The notes: generated from the letters alone by a model not told the origin. A stretch of 64,000 nucleotides of DNA from JBHOQX01 sp042408595 (GCA_042408595.1 JBHOQX010000109.1:11513-75512); one strand, 5' to 3'; positions 25,501 through 34,602 are shown, counted from the stretch's first letter. Program-made: numbers and translations.

Positions 25501-25844
25501 GTCTGGGTGAGAGCGGCGCGACCGAAGCCGCGCTCGCGGCGCTGGATGAGGCGTTCGATTTCGCGGACCGGACGGGCGAGCGCTGGCTGGACGCCGAGCT
25601 GTACCGCCTGCGGGGCGAGCTGCTGCGCCACAGCGCCAACTGGTCCGAGGCCGACGCATGCCTGAACAAGGCGCTGGAGATCGGGCGCGAGCGTCAGGAG
25701 CCGCCGCTGGAGCTGCGCGCCGCTCTGGCGCTGGCCCGCCGGCACCGCCGGCACACCACCCTGGTCGAGGTTGCCCTGGCCCGCTTCTGCGAGGGCTTCG
25801 ACCAACCCGACCTGCGCGCGGCGCGGGCGCTGCTCGGGCGGTAG
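22572..25844 (+). CDS. BTAD/AAA/TPR transcriptional regulator (SARP-related)
   Basis: A 1090-residue regulator. Residues 1-95 form an OmpR-like winged helix (LLGGFLLRIDS, LAYLILHRDVPQPRQHVAFLFWPD, ARTNLRQALFSLR). Residues 95-250 are the bacterial transcriptional activator domain. An AAA/STAND ATPase follows, with Walker A GEAGIGKS near residue 300 and Walker B LLLLLDDVQWCD near 415. The C-terminal 450 residues are TPR-like helical repeats. No C-terminal LuxR helix-turn-helix is present. Such proteins activate neighbouring genes in response to a ligand or protein bound by the ATPase/TPR part. The two flavoenzyme genes downstream are plausible targets. ATG 22572 follows AAGGA. Confidence 0.88.
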   Translation: MAVELDIRLLGGFLLRIDSAPRPPLRTARAQALLAYLILHRDVPQPRQHVAFLFWPDSSEHQARTNLRQALFSLRQALPGIDGLIAIDHQTLQWRPSVPCRVDVIEFDRALARAHDAARARDLACERDALQQAAELYRGDLLPTCYDDWIVPERERLHVQCVHALRRLVELLEAAREYEAALQHAERWARMEALEEDARAALMRLYTLKGDRPAALRVYHDFAAHLQRELGIAPDRALRDQAARLKAAEARPPAQAAERGHERSGLLPLVGRTREWRALLEAWHRAEVGQVRLALIRGEAGIGKSRLAEELLAHLSGQGIAAARTRAYAAEGRLSFAPVTEWLRGPAIRGAISRLERPWLTEVARLLPELLTQHPDLPPPSPLTEYWQRRRFFEALARAALAGGGPLLLLLDDVQWCDTETLEWLRFLMHFDPRARLLVVATARSEELTPEHPASTLMDALRSDDQLTDISLGPLDAAEAAKIAGQVVGRLLSEDQATRLYHETEGNPLFVVEMARSGSGADIPTATPDVAAAVLASPALPSKVYAVISHRLAQLSADARALAELAATIGRAFSADVLASASDLSEDAFDRALDELWRRRIVREASGSDTLAYDFSHDKIRDVVYAEVSPAQRRRLHRRAAQALEQVNPHDLDAVSAQIAAHYEKAGMAAQAVAFYRRAAGLAQRVYAYQDAMGLLRRGLSLLNQLSDPHERAVRELQLHLDLASPIRITHGWASPALEGPLERAAELSARVGDADQQARAQINLATFYQVRAEFARVRELSARLVPRLRSPKADTYIAMARTNVVGWLLMQTSDWEAIEAEYWRAREAYDEAQHAEHVALIGADLGVLNIAWSAHALWFRGLADQALQRGREAVALADRLAHPFSRALALSYLAMQHALRREVEHTLACASQAYDIAERHSVAYYRAWSDVLLCWAAAKQSPGGGAAVRIEQALNGFRATGGRIRLTLYLSLLAECLGESGATEAALAALDEAFDFADRTGERWLDAELYRLRGELLRHSANWSEADACLNKALEIGRERQEPPLELRAALALARRHRRHTTLVEVALARFCEGFDQPDLRAARALLGR

Positions 25845-25916
25845 ATGGTCCTGGCCTGCGCAGCAGGGCACGTGCCCAAGATAACGCCCCGCATAACGCT
25901 CGGCGAACGGGCCGGC

Positions 25917-25925
25917 TGCTATGAT
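25917..25925 (+). promoter_or_regulatory. Extended -10 promoter upstream of the flavoenzyme pair
   Basis: TG-C-TATGAT without a recognisable -35, 55 bases before the ATG at 25981. It would suit a promoter that depends on the activator encoded just upstream. Confidence 0.4.
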
Positions 25926-25980
25926 CGCTGCCAGAGCGAAGCTCTCAGTAGTCTCCCTTTTCCACACGAGGAGGCAACCT

Positions 25981-27369
25981 ATGACAGCTCTGGCAAGCGA
26001 GACGATCGTGGCTGCGCTCACGCCCCATTTTCGCGGCCATCTGATCCAGCCCGGCGACCCCGGCTACGACGAAGCGCGCAAAGTTCACAATGCAATGATT
26101 GACAAGCACCCGGCGCTCATCGCCCGCTGCCGTGACGTGGCCGACGTGGTCGCTGCAGTGAACGTCGCGCGTGAGCAGGGGCTGCTGCTGGCAGTGCGCG
26201 GCGGCGGGCACAACGGCCCTGGCCTGGGCACCTGCGAGGGCGGCCTGGTGGTCGACCTGTCGATTATGAAAGGCGTGTTCGTGGATGTCGATGCCCGCAC
26301 CATTCGGGCGCAAGGCGGCTGCACCTGGGGCGACGTGGACCACGCCGGCGGCGCCTACGGCCTGACGATTCCCGGCGGGATCATCTCAACAACGGGCGTG
26401 GGCGGGCTGACGCTCGGCGGCGGCATCGGCTACCTTTCGCGCGCCCACGGCCTGACGATCGACAACCTGCGCAGCGCCGAAGTGGTGCTGGCCGATATGC
26501 GCGTCGTCACCGCCAGCCCCGACGAGCATACCGACCTGTTCTGGGCGCTGCGCGGCGGCGGCGGCAACTTCGGCGTGGTCACGACTTTCGAGCTTCAGGC
26601 GCACCCGGTCAGCACGGTGTACGGTGGCCCGATGCTCTGGCCGATGGACCAGGCGCACGAGCTGATGCACTGGTGGCGCGATTTCATCCTGACCGCGCCG
26701 GAGGATACCAACGTCTGGTTCGGATTCGTCACCGTTCCGCCCGGGCCGCCGTTCCCCGCGGCCGTGCACCTGCACAAGATGTGCGCGCTGGTGTGGTGCT
26801 ATACCGGTCCAATGGACCAGGCTGAGGCGCGCTTCAAGCCGCTTCGTGAGGCTATGCCGCCGGCGGTCGACTTCGCCGGGCCGCTCCCCTGGATCGCGTT
26901 GCAGAGCATGTTCGATGCGCTCTTCCCGCCTGGCTTGCAGTGGTACTGGAAAGCCGACTTCTTTGAGGACCTGAGCGATAACGCGATCGACCTGCATCTC
27001 AAATACGGCGCGCAACTCCCGACCATGCTCTCGACTATGCACATCTACCCCATCAACGGTGCGGCGCATCGGGCCGGCAGGCACGACACCGCCCTCAGCT
27101 ACCGCGAGGCGAACTTCGCCTAGGTGATCGTCGGCGTAGACCCGGACCCGGCCAACAATGAGCGGATGATCGAGTGGGCGAAAGACTACTGGTTGGCGCT
27201 GCACCCATACTCGATGGGCGGCGCCTACGTCAACTTCATGATGGAGGAAGGTCAGGAGCGGGTGCAGGCGACGTACCGCGACAATTACGCGCGGCTGGCC
27301 GAGATCAAGCGCAAATACGACCCGGACAACCTGTTCCGGGTGAATCAGAACATCAGTCCGGCGGCGTAG
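25981..27369 (+). pseudogene. FAD-binding (berberine-bridge type) oxidoreductase interrupted by one in-frame TAG
   Basis: ATG 25981 follows a strong AGGAGG. The protein has the PCMH FAD domain (LLAVRGGGHNGPG with the flavin-linking histidine segment, GGLTLGGGIGYLSR, GGGGNFGVVT) and the substrate/BBE C-terminus (HPYSMGGAYVNFM, YDPDNLFRVNQNI). Codon 381 is TAG (27121-27123), but the same frame continues with perfect family sequence (VIVGVDPDP...) to the stop at 27369, 462 codons in all. In relatives I recall the interrupted position is often Gln, so a CAG to TAG change is likely. Without readthrough the product loses the BBE segment. The next gene carries the same kind of lesion. A sequencing error, a nonsense mutation or suppression are the options. 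Confidence 0.85.
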
Positions 27370-27409
27370 CGTGGTGTCCGGGGCAACCACTCGTCGCCAG
27401 GAGCGCGCC

Positions 27410-28924
27410 ATGGGCTATGACACGATCATCGTGGGGGCCGGCTCGGCGGGATGCGTGCTCGCGGCGCGCCTGAGCGAGATCCCTGGCCACACTGTCCTGC
27501 TGCTCGAAGCGGGGCCGGACTACGCGACCTCGGACGCCCTTCCGCCTGAGATCGCCAGCGGCTACGCGCCGGCCTTCAGCCACGATTGGGCTTACGCCAG
27601 CGAGCCAGATCGATTCGGCCGAACGATCCACCTGCCGCGGGCGAAGCTGGTGGGCGGCTGCTCGGCGACGAATGCGACCTTCGCCCTCCGCGGCGCCCCC
27701 AGCGACTACGACGAATGGGCAGCGCTCGGCAATCCTGGCTGGTCGTTTCGCGAGGTGCTGCCCTTCTTTCGCCGCCTCGAACATGATGCCGATGTTCGCA
27801 ACGCATGGCACGGCCAGGACGGACCACTGCCCATCCGGCGCTTTGCTGAAGCGGAGCTGACTCCTGTGCAGCGCGCCTTCCTGGAGTCCTGCTCCAACGC
27901 AGGCTACCCGCGCGTGGACGACCATAACGCGCCACGCGCGATCGGGGCCGGCCTGGCGCCGATGAATACCCTCGCCGGTGTGCGCCAGAGCACCGCGCTG
28001 ACCTACCTAGCGCCGGCGCGCCGCCGGCCCAACCTCGCCGTCCGCGGTGAGACCCTCTTGGACTGTGTGCGCTTCGACGGCGCGCGCGCGGTGGGCGTCC
28101 GGCTGGCCGGCTCCGGCGAGACACTCGACGGCGGGCGGGTCGTTCTTGCCGCCGGGGCGTATGGCAGCCCCGCCATTCTGTTGCGCTCCGGGCTCGGCCC
28201 GGCCGATGACCTTCGCGCGGCGGGCATCGCCGTGCTGCGGGATGTGCCCGGCGTAGGGCAAGATCTGCGCGAGCATCCGCTGCTTGGGCTGCGGCTTGCC
28301 ACATACTCCGCGCCGCATTCCGCGGCCAATCCGCTCTTTCAAACCGTGCTGACGCTGAAGAGCTCTCCCTCGCTGCCGGGCCACGACATCCACATTGTTC
28401 CAATGTCCGCGCTGCGAACCGGCACGGACGACTCGCCCACCGGCGCACAGTTCACCCTGTAGGTCGCGGTGATGAAACCGGCCGCGCGCGGCCGGCTGCG
28501 CCTGCGCTCCGGCGATCCGCTCGCCGCGCCGCGGATCGACCTTCGCCTGTTGGACGACCCGGGCGACATGCAGCGGATGGTCGAGGCGGTCCGCATCGCC
28601 CGCGGCCTGGCGCGAACACCGCCGTTGTCGGGCCTGATCGCGCGAGCGTTGGCTCCATGGACCCATGTCGCCGACGCTGGCGGCGATCTGGAAGCCACCA
28701 TTCGGATGGCGGTGGAGGTCTACCACCATCCGGTCGGGACGTGCCGCATGGGGCCGGCGACGGACGGCGGAGCGGTGGTGAACCATCGGGGCCGGGTACA
28801 TGGCGTCGCGGGGCTGTTCGTGATCGACGCCTCGATCATGCCGACGATCCCGGCCGCCAACACCAATTTGCCGACGATCATGATCGCGGAGCGGTGCGCC
28901 GCCTGGCTGGCGGAGGCCGCCTGA
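27410..28924 (+). pseudogene. GMC-family flavin oxidoreductase interrupted by one in-frame TAG
   Basis: GMC oxidoreductases oxidise alcohols (choline, glucose, aryl alcohols) with FAD. ATG 27410 follows AGGAG. The N-terminus has the FAD loop VGAGSAGCVLAARL, and the GGCSATNA and LAAGAYGSPAILLRSGLGP signatures. Codon 351 is TAG (28460-28462); the frame then continues with MKPAARGRLRLRS and the C-terminal catalytic-histidine segment HPVGTCRMG and AANTNLPT to 28924. Total length with readthrough is 504 residues, normal for the family. The split product would lack the catalytic histidine. It lies 40 bases after the similarly interrupted FAD oxidoreductase, probably in the same transcript. Confidence 0.85.
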
Positions 28925-29001
28925 ACGCCTGAGCGCCTATTTGACGTGGCCTCCGGGGAGCTTGTACGCTTGTGGCCCGGCAGCGCGCCGCGGAGAGTGG
29001 C

Positions 29002-30375
29002 TCAGTCGTTCCCCGCCGCCTGCTCGATCGCGGCCCAGTCGCGCTCGGCGGCCTCGGCGTCCGCCACGGTCGCCGCGCCCGGGTGATAGCGGGCGCGCTC
29101 GTAGGCCGCCGTCAGCCCGGCGACGGCAGGGGCCGCATCGCCTAGGCCCTCGGCGGCTACCGGCTCGTACTCGCGCGGCGTCTGTTCAAGACGGCGTGGA
29201 CGCTCGCGGCGCTCGCCGAGCAGCAGCAGGCGGATGTACCTGCGGCGGATGCGGCTCGCGGGGTCGCTGCCGCGCAGCCGCGCCAGCGCGCCCGTCAGCC
29301 CCTCGTCCGCCGGGGCGCGCCGCAGCCCGGCGAACAGGTCGCGCAGGTCGTTGGCGAGCGCGCCCCAGCTCCAGAGCGACTCGCGCTCCTCGACAGCGGC
29401 GGATGGCTCGCGCCGGCGGCGGCGCACGAGGAGCACCAGCGCCAGCACCAGCAGCAGCGGGAGGATGATGATCAGCACGCGAAGCGGGATCCCGAGCCAG
29501 GGCGGCAGCGCGGCCATGTCGCCCGGGTCGAGTCGCCGCAGCGCCTCCGTATTCTGAACCTGCGCCATGGTCTGGGCCAACGCGCTGAAGTCGAGCGCGC
29601 GCGCGATCCAGCCGATCACCGCCGCGAGCAGGATCAGCAGCGGCGCGAGCAGCACCGTGGCGACCAGCAGCACCGCGGCGACCGCCATGCGCAGCACCTG
29701 CGCTCCCTGCCCGCCGAACGCTCCGCCGAGCAGCAGCCCGCCGCCGAGCACCAGCGCGATGGCCGCCAGCAGCGTGACTGTGCCGCGCCAGCCGAGCCGG
29801 GCCGCGTTCCCGTCCAGCGGGTCGAGCAGGCGCCCGAGCGCCATGCTCAGCAGGCCCGCGCCGAAGAACACCAACAGCCCGGTCGTGGCCCGGAGGCCGC
29901 CCGTGCCGCGCAGCAGCCCCAGCAGCGTGCTGGCGCCGATGATCGCCATGAGGGCGACTGAGGCGCGCCAGAACACCCGGCTGATGCCGCCGCTATCCTG
30001 CCCGGGGAGTCGCTCGCCGCGCCAGAAGACGTAGAGTGTGCCGAGCAGCGTCAGATAGGGCAGGCCGCTGCCGGGCTGCTCAAAAGCCAGCAGCGCCGCG
30101 GCCAGGCGCCCCCAGCCGTCCAGCAGCCCGGCGCCGCCCCCGGCCGCGCCCTTGGCCGCCCAAAGCGCCAGCGCGCCGCCGGCCAGCGCGCTGGTCCAGC
30201 GGGCCTGCCGCTCGGTCGCCCAGCGGTCGGTCGCCCAGCCGGCCAGGGCGCCCGCCAGCACCGCCCCGATCAGCAGCGGCCAGGCGTCGCCGCCGGCCAG
30301 GGTGAGCACCAGCGCCGCCGGGGCGGCCTCAACGGTCGCGGCACAGAGGAAGAATGTGGCGCGTTGGATGTTCAT
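29002..30375 (-). CDS. Polytopic membrane protein with C-terminal DUF4129-like domain
   Basis: A 457-residue protein with about eight hydrophobic segments in residues 1-330, then a single cluster of basic residues (RRRRRE) and a cytoplasmic C-terminal domain. That domain (ASRIRRRYIRLLL, RRLEQTPREYEPV, TAAYERARYHPG) is the DUF4129 signature found near transglutaminase-like and DUF58 proteins. Function unknown. It converges on the interrupted GMC gene with 77 bases between, and is preceded by a small gene (30487-30708) in the same direction across a word-repeat spacer. Confidence 0.82.
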   Translation of the reverse strand: MNIQRATFFLCAATVEAAPAALVLTLAGGDAWPLLIGAVLAGALAGWATDRWATERQARWTSALAGGALALWAAKGAAGGGAGLLDGWGRLAAALLAFEQPGSGLPYLTLLGTLYVFWRGERLPGQDSGGISRVFWRASVALMAIIGASTLLGLLRGTGGLRATTGLLVFFGAGLLSMALGRLLDPLDGNAARLGWRGTVTLLAAIALVLGGGLLLGGAFGGQGAQVLRMAVAAVLLVATVLLAPLLILLAAVIGWIARALDFSALAQTMAQVQNTEALRRLDPGDMAALPPWLGIPLRVLIIILPLLLVLALVLLVRRRRREPSAAVEERESLWSWGALANDLRDLFAGLRRAPADEGLTGALARLRGSDPASRIRRRYIRLLLLGERRERPRRLEQTPREYEPVAAEGLGDAAPAVAGLTAAYERARYHPGAATVADAEAAERDWAAIEQAAGND

Positions 30376-30377
30376 CG

Positions 30378-30486
30378 CAATCTGGCGAAGGACGACGGAC
30401 GAACGGAAGGTTTAGCGCGGCCTGGACGTTTCAAAGCAGGACAGCCTGCTTTCGTCTTTCGTCATCCATTCACGGTCCACCGTCCA
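30378..30486. repeat. Low-complexity word-repeat spacer with inverted arms
   Basis: GGCGAAGGAC-type words at 30384-30405 face TTCGTCTTTCGTC-type words at 30451-30463, and GTCCACCGTCC is at 30475-30485. An 8-bp hairpin AAAGCAGG/CCTGCTTT lies between them. It separates the DUF4129-like gene from the small gene upstream. Confidence 0.55.
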
Positions 30487-30708
30487 TCATCCCCGGTCGC
30501 CCTGCGCGCCGGCATCCTCTGGGTGCATGGTGCGTACCAGGCTCCGTGCCTGGGCCTCGCGCGCCAGCTCGGCGTGAGTTCGCCAGATCAGGCGCAGCCG
30601 CTCGCGGTGCCAGGCCGGGCGTTTCGGCCCGGTCTCGCGCATGAGAACGAGCTGGCGCAGCCGCTCGCGCAGCCGCTGCTCGCGCTCGCTTGGGTCGTTC
30701 GCTCCCAC
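30487..30708 (-). CDS. Small charged protein of unknown function
   Basis: With the GTG start at 30708 (GGAG five bases upstream) the product has 73 residues; an ATG at 30765 would give 92 but would put a TATACT sequence inside the gene. The protein is rich in Arg, Glu and Leu (SEREQRLRERLRQLVLMRE, ERLRLIWRTHAELAREAQARSL) and should be mostly helical, perhaps coiled coil. No family recognised. It lies upstream of the DUF4129-like gene in the same direction and is divergent from the alpha-mannosidase gene. Confidence 0.5.
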   Translation of the reverse strand: MGANDPSEREQRLRERLRQLVLMRETGPKRPAWHRERLRLIWRTHAELAREAQARSLVRTMHPEDAGAQGDRG

Positions 30709-30779
30709 CGTCGCTCCATTCGACACAACCGCCAGCTTACGGTAGTATAACAGACGCTCAGCCATCGCACGAGGTACCC

Positions 30780-33700
30780 ATGCGCTTCACTGCCGACAAA
30801 CTCGCCGTCCGCATCCCGGAGATCATCGCCGCCGCCGTACGCGCCACCCACCCGCTGCAAGACGCCTGGACCTGCCCGGCCCCCGGATCGCTGGCCGCGA
30901 GCGCCATGGCCCCGCCCCCGCCGGCCGACGCGCCCGGCTGGCAGCCGCTCCGCCCCGGCGCGCCGTGGGGCGGGCCGCCCGGGCTTGCCGACGACGCGCC
31001 GCAGCCGGAGATCGGCTGGGGCATCCCCGCCAGCGGCGGCGGCACCCATTGGCTACGGGCACCCTTCCGCGTGCCGGACGACTGGCGCGGCCAGTCGGTG
31101 TTGCTGGAGTTGGCCTGGGACGGCATCGGCCACGCCAGCCTGGAGGCGATCGTTTACCTGGACGGACAGGCGCTCGCCGGGCTGGACGAATTCCACCGCG
31201 CCGTGCTGCTGCCCCCGGCGGCCCACGCCGGCGCCCACGAGCTGCTCATCCGCTGCTATACCCCCTACCGCCGCCCGTTCGGCGGGCTGCGCCTGCACCG
31301 CCGCGACGAAACGATCTTCCGCCTGGGCCACGCCATGCGCGCCATGCTCGAGGCGCACGCCACCTACCGCGAGAGCGACATCGCGAAGCATGAGATCCTG
31401 ACCGCGCTGAACCGGGCCTACAACCTGCTCGACCTGCGCGAGGGGTACGCCAGCGAGCGCTTCGCCGAGTCGGCGCGGCGGGCGCTGGAGGAGTTGCAGG
31501 AGAGCGTCGAGCTGAGCGATCGGAGGTCGGGCGAGAAGGATCAGCTTTCAATCGCCGATCGCCGATCTCCAACGGTGATCGCCACCGGCCACGCGCACCT
31601 GGATGTCGCCTGGCTGTGGCCGCTGTGGCGCACCCGCCAGAAGGTGGCGCACACCGTCGCGACCGCGCTGCACCTCATGGAGCGTTACCCGGAGTACACT
31701 TTCAGCATGTCGCAGCCGCAGGTCTACGCGTCTCTCAAGGAGGACGACCCGGCGCTCTACGAGCGGATGAAGCAGCGGGTCGCCGAAGGGCGCTTCGAGC
31801 CGGTTGGGATGATGTGGCTGGAGCCGGATTGCAACGTGACCGGCGGCGAGTCGCTGGTGCGGCAACTGGTGCACGGCGCGCGTTTCTTCACGCAGGAGTT
31901 CGGTGAGCTGAATCACATCGTCTGGCTGCCGGATGTCTTCGGCTACAGCGCGGCGCTGCCGCAACTGCTGCGTGGGGTCGGTATCTCCTGTTTCATGACG
32001 ACCAAGATCAGTTGGAGCCAGTACAACCGCATGCCGTACGACACCTTTCGCTGGCGCGGGATCGATGGCTCGGAGGTGCTGACGCACTTTATTACTGCTA
32101 GCGACGAACCGCTGAAAAGCTGGGGTGAGGCGCAAACCTACACGTACAATGGCAAGATGAGCGGCAGCGAGGTCTTCGGCCTGTGGAACCACTACCGTCA
32201 GAAGGAGATCAACCACGAGGTGCTGTACGCCTATGGCTGGGGCGATGGCGGTGGCGGCCCGACCGAGGAGATGCTGGAAGCTGCGCGCGTCTTCGCCGGG
32301 CTGCCCGGCTTTCCGCGCGTCGTGCCGGGGCGGGTGGATGGCTACTTCGCGCGGCTGTACGAGCGTGTCTGGCACGATCCGCGCCTCCCCACGTGGGTCG
32401 GCGAGCTGTATTTGGAGTACCACCGCGGCACCTATACGACGCAGGCGCGCACCAAGCAGCAGAACCGCCAGGCGGAGCAGGCGCTGCGCGAGGCCGAGTG
32501 GCTGAATGCCTGGGCCGTCGTGGAGGGCGCGCTGAGCGCGCAGCCGCGGCTGGATGAGGCCTGGCGGCTGGTGCTGCTCAATCAGTTTCACGATATCCTG
32601 CCCGGCTCGTCGATTGCACAGGTCTACGTCGACAGCGACGCGCAGTATGCCGCGGTGCGGCAGGCAGCGGGCGAGGTGGCGGCGGCGGCGCGGCGGTTTG
32701 TGCTCGACGGAGAGTGGGGAGCGGGAGAGGTGGAGGCAGGGAAAGGGGGCGAGGGGGAGAGCGGCAGGCAGGATGATGGCGAATACGATGATCCCCGGAT
32801 CTCCTCGCCTGCCCGCCGCTCCGTCTCGACATTGGCCGTCTGGAACGCGCTGGGATGGGAGCGGCGCGAGCTGGCGCGCATCCCGCTGGCGCCCGGCGAG
32901 CAGCCGCTGGCGCTGCGCGACGACACCGGCGCACCGGTCGAGACGCAGCTCGTCGAGGAGCAGCCGGGCGAACGGGCGCTGCTGGCCGAGGTCAGCGCGC
33001 CAGCGTTCGGCTACAGCACGCTGGAGGCTGGCAGGCTGATGCCATCCTCGGAGCCCATGCCGCACGCCGCGCGTCGCATCACCCATGTAACGCGCTCTGT
33101 GCTCGAAAACGACGAACTCCGGCTTGTACTGGACGACAACGGCGAGATCGCCTCGCTCTACGACAAGCGCGCCGGGCGGGAGGTCATCCTGCCGAATGCA
33201 ACCGCGAACCGGCTTGTCGCCTACGAGGATCGGCCACTGTTCTGGAACGCCTGGGACATCGAGATCTACTACGAGGAGAAACCCTACCCGGTGCGCGAGA
33301 TCGTCGCCTGGGAGGTGGCCGAGGAGGGGCCGCTGCGCGCCGCCATCCGCATCACGCGGCGCCTCGGCGCGAGCCTGATCACGCAGCGGATCGCCCTGGC
33401 GCGCGGCGCGCGGCGGGTCGATTTCCTCACCGAGGTCGACTGGCAGGCGCGCCAGATGCTGTTGCGGGCGCTGTTTCCGCTCCATCTGAACGCCGAGCGG
33501 GCGACATGCGAGATCCAGTTCGGCGCGGTCGAGCGGCCGACCCACCGCAACACCTCGTGGGACGTGGCGCGCTTCGAGGTCTGCGCCCACCGCTGGGTGG
33601 ACATCAGCGAGGACGGCTACGGCGTGGCGCTGCTGAATGACGGCAAATATGGCCACAGCCTGCGCGATACGACGATCGGTCTCTCGCTGCTGCGGGGTGC

Positions 33701-34172
33701 GGTGTTCCCCGACCACGATGCCGACCGCGGCCGGCACCGCTTCACCTACAGCCTCTACCCGCACTCCGGCGACTGGCGCGCGGCGCAGGTCGTCCGGCGG
33801 GGCTACGAGTTGAATGTGCCGCTGTGCGTGACGCACTGCGAGGGGCGAACGGCGAGTGCCAGCGACGCCGGACGCACGGCGGTCGCCCTGCGTGCTTCGT
33901 CCTTTGTCGTGTCTCCGACCGACCATATCGTCGTCGAGACCGTGAAGGCGGCGGACGACGGCGATGGGCTGATCATCCGGCTGTACGAGGCGCACAACCG
34001 CCGCGGCCCGGCGAGCCTCCACTTTGGGCGCGCCGTGGCCAGCGCGGTAGAGACCGATCTGCTGGAGCGTGAGCGCGGGCCTCTCGAGGTGCGGGGAGAG
34101 GCGGTGTACTTCAGCGTGCGGCCGTTCGAGGTGAAGACCCTCCGGGTGCGGTTGGCGCCGCCGGCCCGCTGA
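30780..34172 (+). CDS. Alpha-mannosidase, glycoside hydrolase family 38
   Basis: Removes alpha-linked mannose from glycans; cytosolic, as no signal peptide is seen. The 1130-residue protein has the GH38 zinc site in GHAHLD (H271, H273, D275) and nucleophile D385 (WLPDVFGYS), followed by the mid domain (QFHDILPGSSI) and C-terminal beta-sandwich domains. It is longer than the 1000-1050 residues usual for bacterial relatives, owing to low-complexity inserts at about 245-265 (just before the catalytic barrel), 640-685 and 1020-1045. The DNA of these inserts resembles the word-repeat spacers. ATG 30780 follows GAGGT. The adjacent genes do not form a sugar-use operon. Confidence 0.92.
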   Translation: MRFTADKLAVRIPEIIAAAVRATHPLQDAWTCPAPGSLAASAMAPPPPADAPGWQPLRPGAPWGGPPGLADDAPQPEIGWGIPASGGGTHWLRAPFRVPDDWRGQSVLLELAWDGIGHASLEAIVYLDGQALAGLDEFHRAVLLPPAAHAGAHELLIRCYTPYRRPFGGLRLHRRDETIFRLGHAMRAMLEAHATYRESDIAKHEILTALNRAYNLLDLREGYASERFAESARRALEELQESVELSDRRSGEKDQLSIADRRSPTVIATGHAHLDVAWLWPLWRTRQKVAHTVATALHLMERYPEYTFSMSQPQVYASLKEDDPALYERMKQRVAEGRFEPVGMMWLEPDCNVTGGESLVRQLVHGARFFTQEFGELNHIVWLPDVFGYSAALPQLLRGVGISCFMTTKISWSQYNRMPYDTFRWRGIDGSEVLTHFITASDEPLKSWGEAQTYTYNGKMSGSEVFGLWNHYRQKEINHEVLYAYGWGDGGGGPTEEMLEAARVFAGLPGFPRVVPGRVDGYFARLYERVWHDPRLPTWVGELYLEYHRGTYTTQARTKQQNRQAEQALREAEWLNAWAVVEGALSAQPRLDEAWRLVLLNQFHDILPGSSIAQVYVDSDAQYAAVRQAAGEVAAAARRFVLDGEWGAGEVEAGKGGEGESGRQDDGEYDDPRISSPARRSVSTLAVWNALGWERRELARIPLAPGEQPLALRDDTGAPVETQLVEEQPGERALLAEVSAPAFGYSTLEAGRLMPSSEPMPHAARRITHVTRSVLENDELRLVLDDNGEIASLYDKRAGREVILPNATANRLVAYEDRPLFWNAWDIEIYYEEKPYPVREIVAWEVAEEGPLRAAIRITRRLGASLITQRIALARGARRVDFLTEVDWQARQMLLRALFPLHLNAERATCEIQFGAVERPTHRNTSWDVARFEVCAHRWVDISEDGYGVALLNDGKYGHSLRDTTIGLSLLRGAVFPDHDADRGRHRFTYSLYPHSGDWRAAQVVRRGYELNVPLCVTHCEGRTASASDAGRTAVALRASSFVVSPTDHIVVETVKAADDGDGLIIRLYEAHNRRGPASLHFGRAVASAVETDLLERERGPLEVRGEAVYFSVRPFEVKTLRVRLAPPAR

Positions 34173-34202
34173 TGCCGGGGGTAGCGGGGCGTGTCGAACT
34201 GA

Positions 34203-34244
34203 GGGGCGGTGGCGCGGCCGGCGACTCCTCCGCGCCACCGCCCC
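34203..34244 (+). terminator. Strong hairpin 30 bases after the alpha-mannosidase stop
   Basis: GGGGCGGTGGCGCGG (34203-34217) pairs perfectly with 34230-34244 around a 12-base loop. No uridine tract follows, so it is either a U-independent terminator, as proposed for GC-rich bacteria, or a stabilising 3' end. Confidence 0.5.
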
Positions 34245-34572
34245 CCGCGTGTGCTGACAAGGCGAGGTGGTGGCGCGTCGCGGCGTGCGCGCCCAGGCCC
34301 TTCCCCCGACCCCTGCCGCTGTTGGTCCGTGGCCCTGGCCCTGCCCTTACGGGGTAGGTTGTTTTGTGATTGCCGTGGGTCAGCACGGCCCCCACCCTCT
34401 GTCCCTCCCCCGCGTGCGGCGTTGAGGGGCGCACAGAACAGGTGGGCGACAGGCGTTTGTTCGTGTGGTTATGGGCTCCAGCGCCCTCACCCCCTCGCCC
34501 TCGCTCCCGGACAGGGGGTGGGGTTATGGAAACCTGTCCGTCCTTGAAGTGTGCGGGGGGGAGCCGAGCTGC

Positions 34573-34602
34573 GTGACTTTCCCCCGGTTCCACCGTTATA
34601 AT
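34573..34602 (+). promoter_or_regulatory. Promoter of the M4 metalloprotease gene
   Basis: GTGACT (34573-34578) and TATAAT (34597-34602) are 18 bases apart; the -10 is perfect, the -35 matches four of six positions. Transcription would begin near 34609, 65 bases before the ATG at 34674. Confidence 0.5.

Noticed and set aside
25981..28924. Reassignment of TAG to an amino acid in this genome
   Set aside because: Other genes in the window end normally at TAG with no sensible continuation, so a general recoding is unlikely; limited suppression is left open as a finding.
31548..34238. An 896-codon minus-strand frame opposite the alpha-mannosidase
   Set aside because: It is a shadow of the GH38 gene with His/Arg/Gln-rich composition and no family features.
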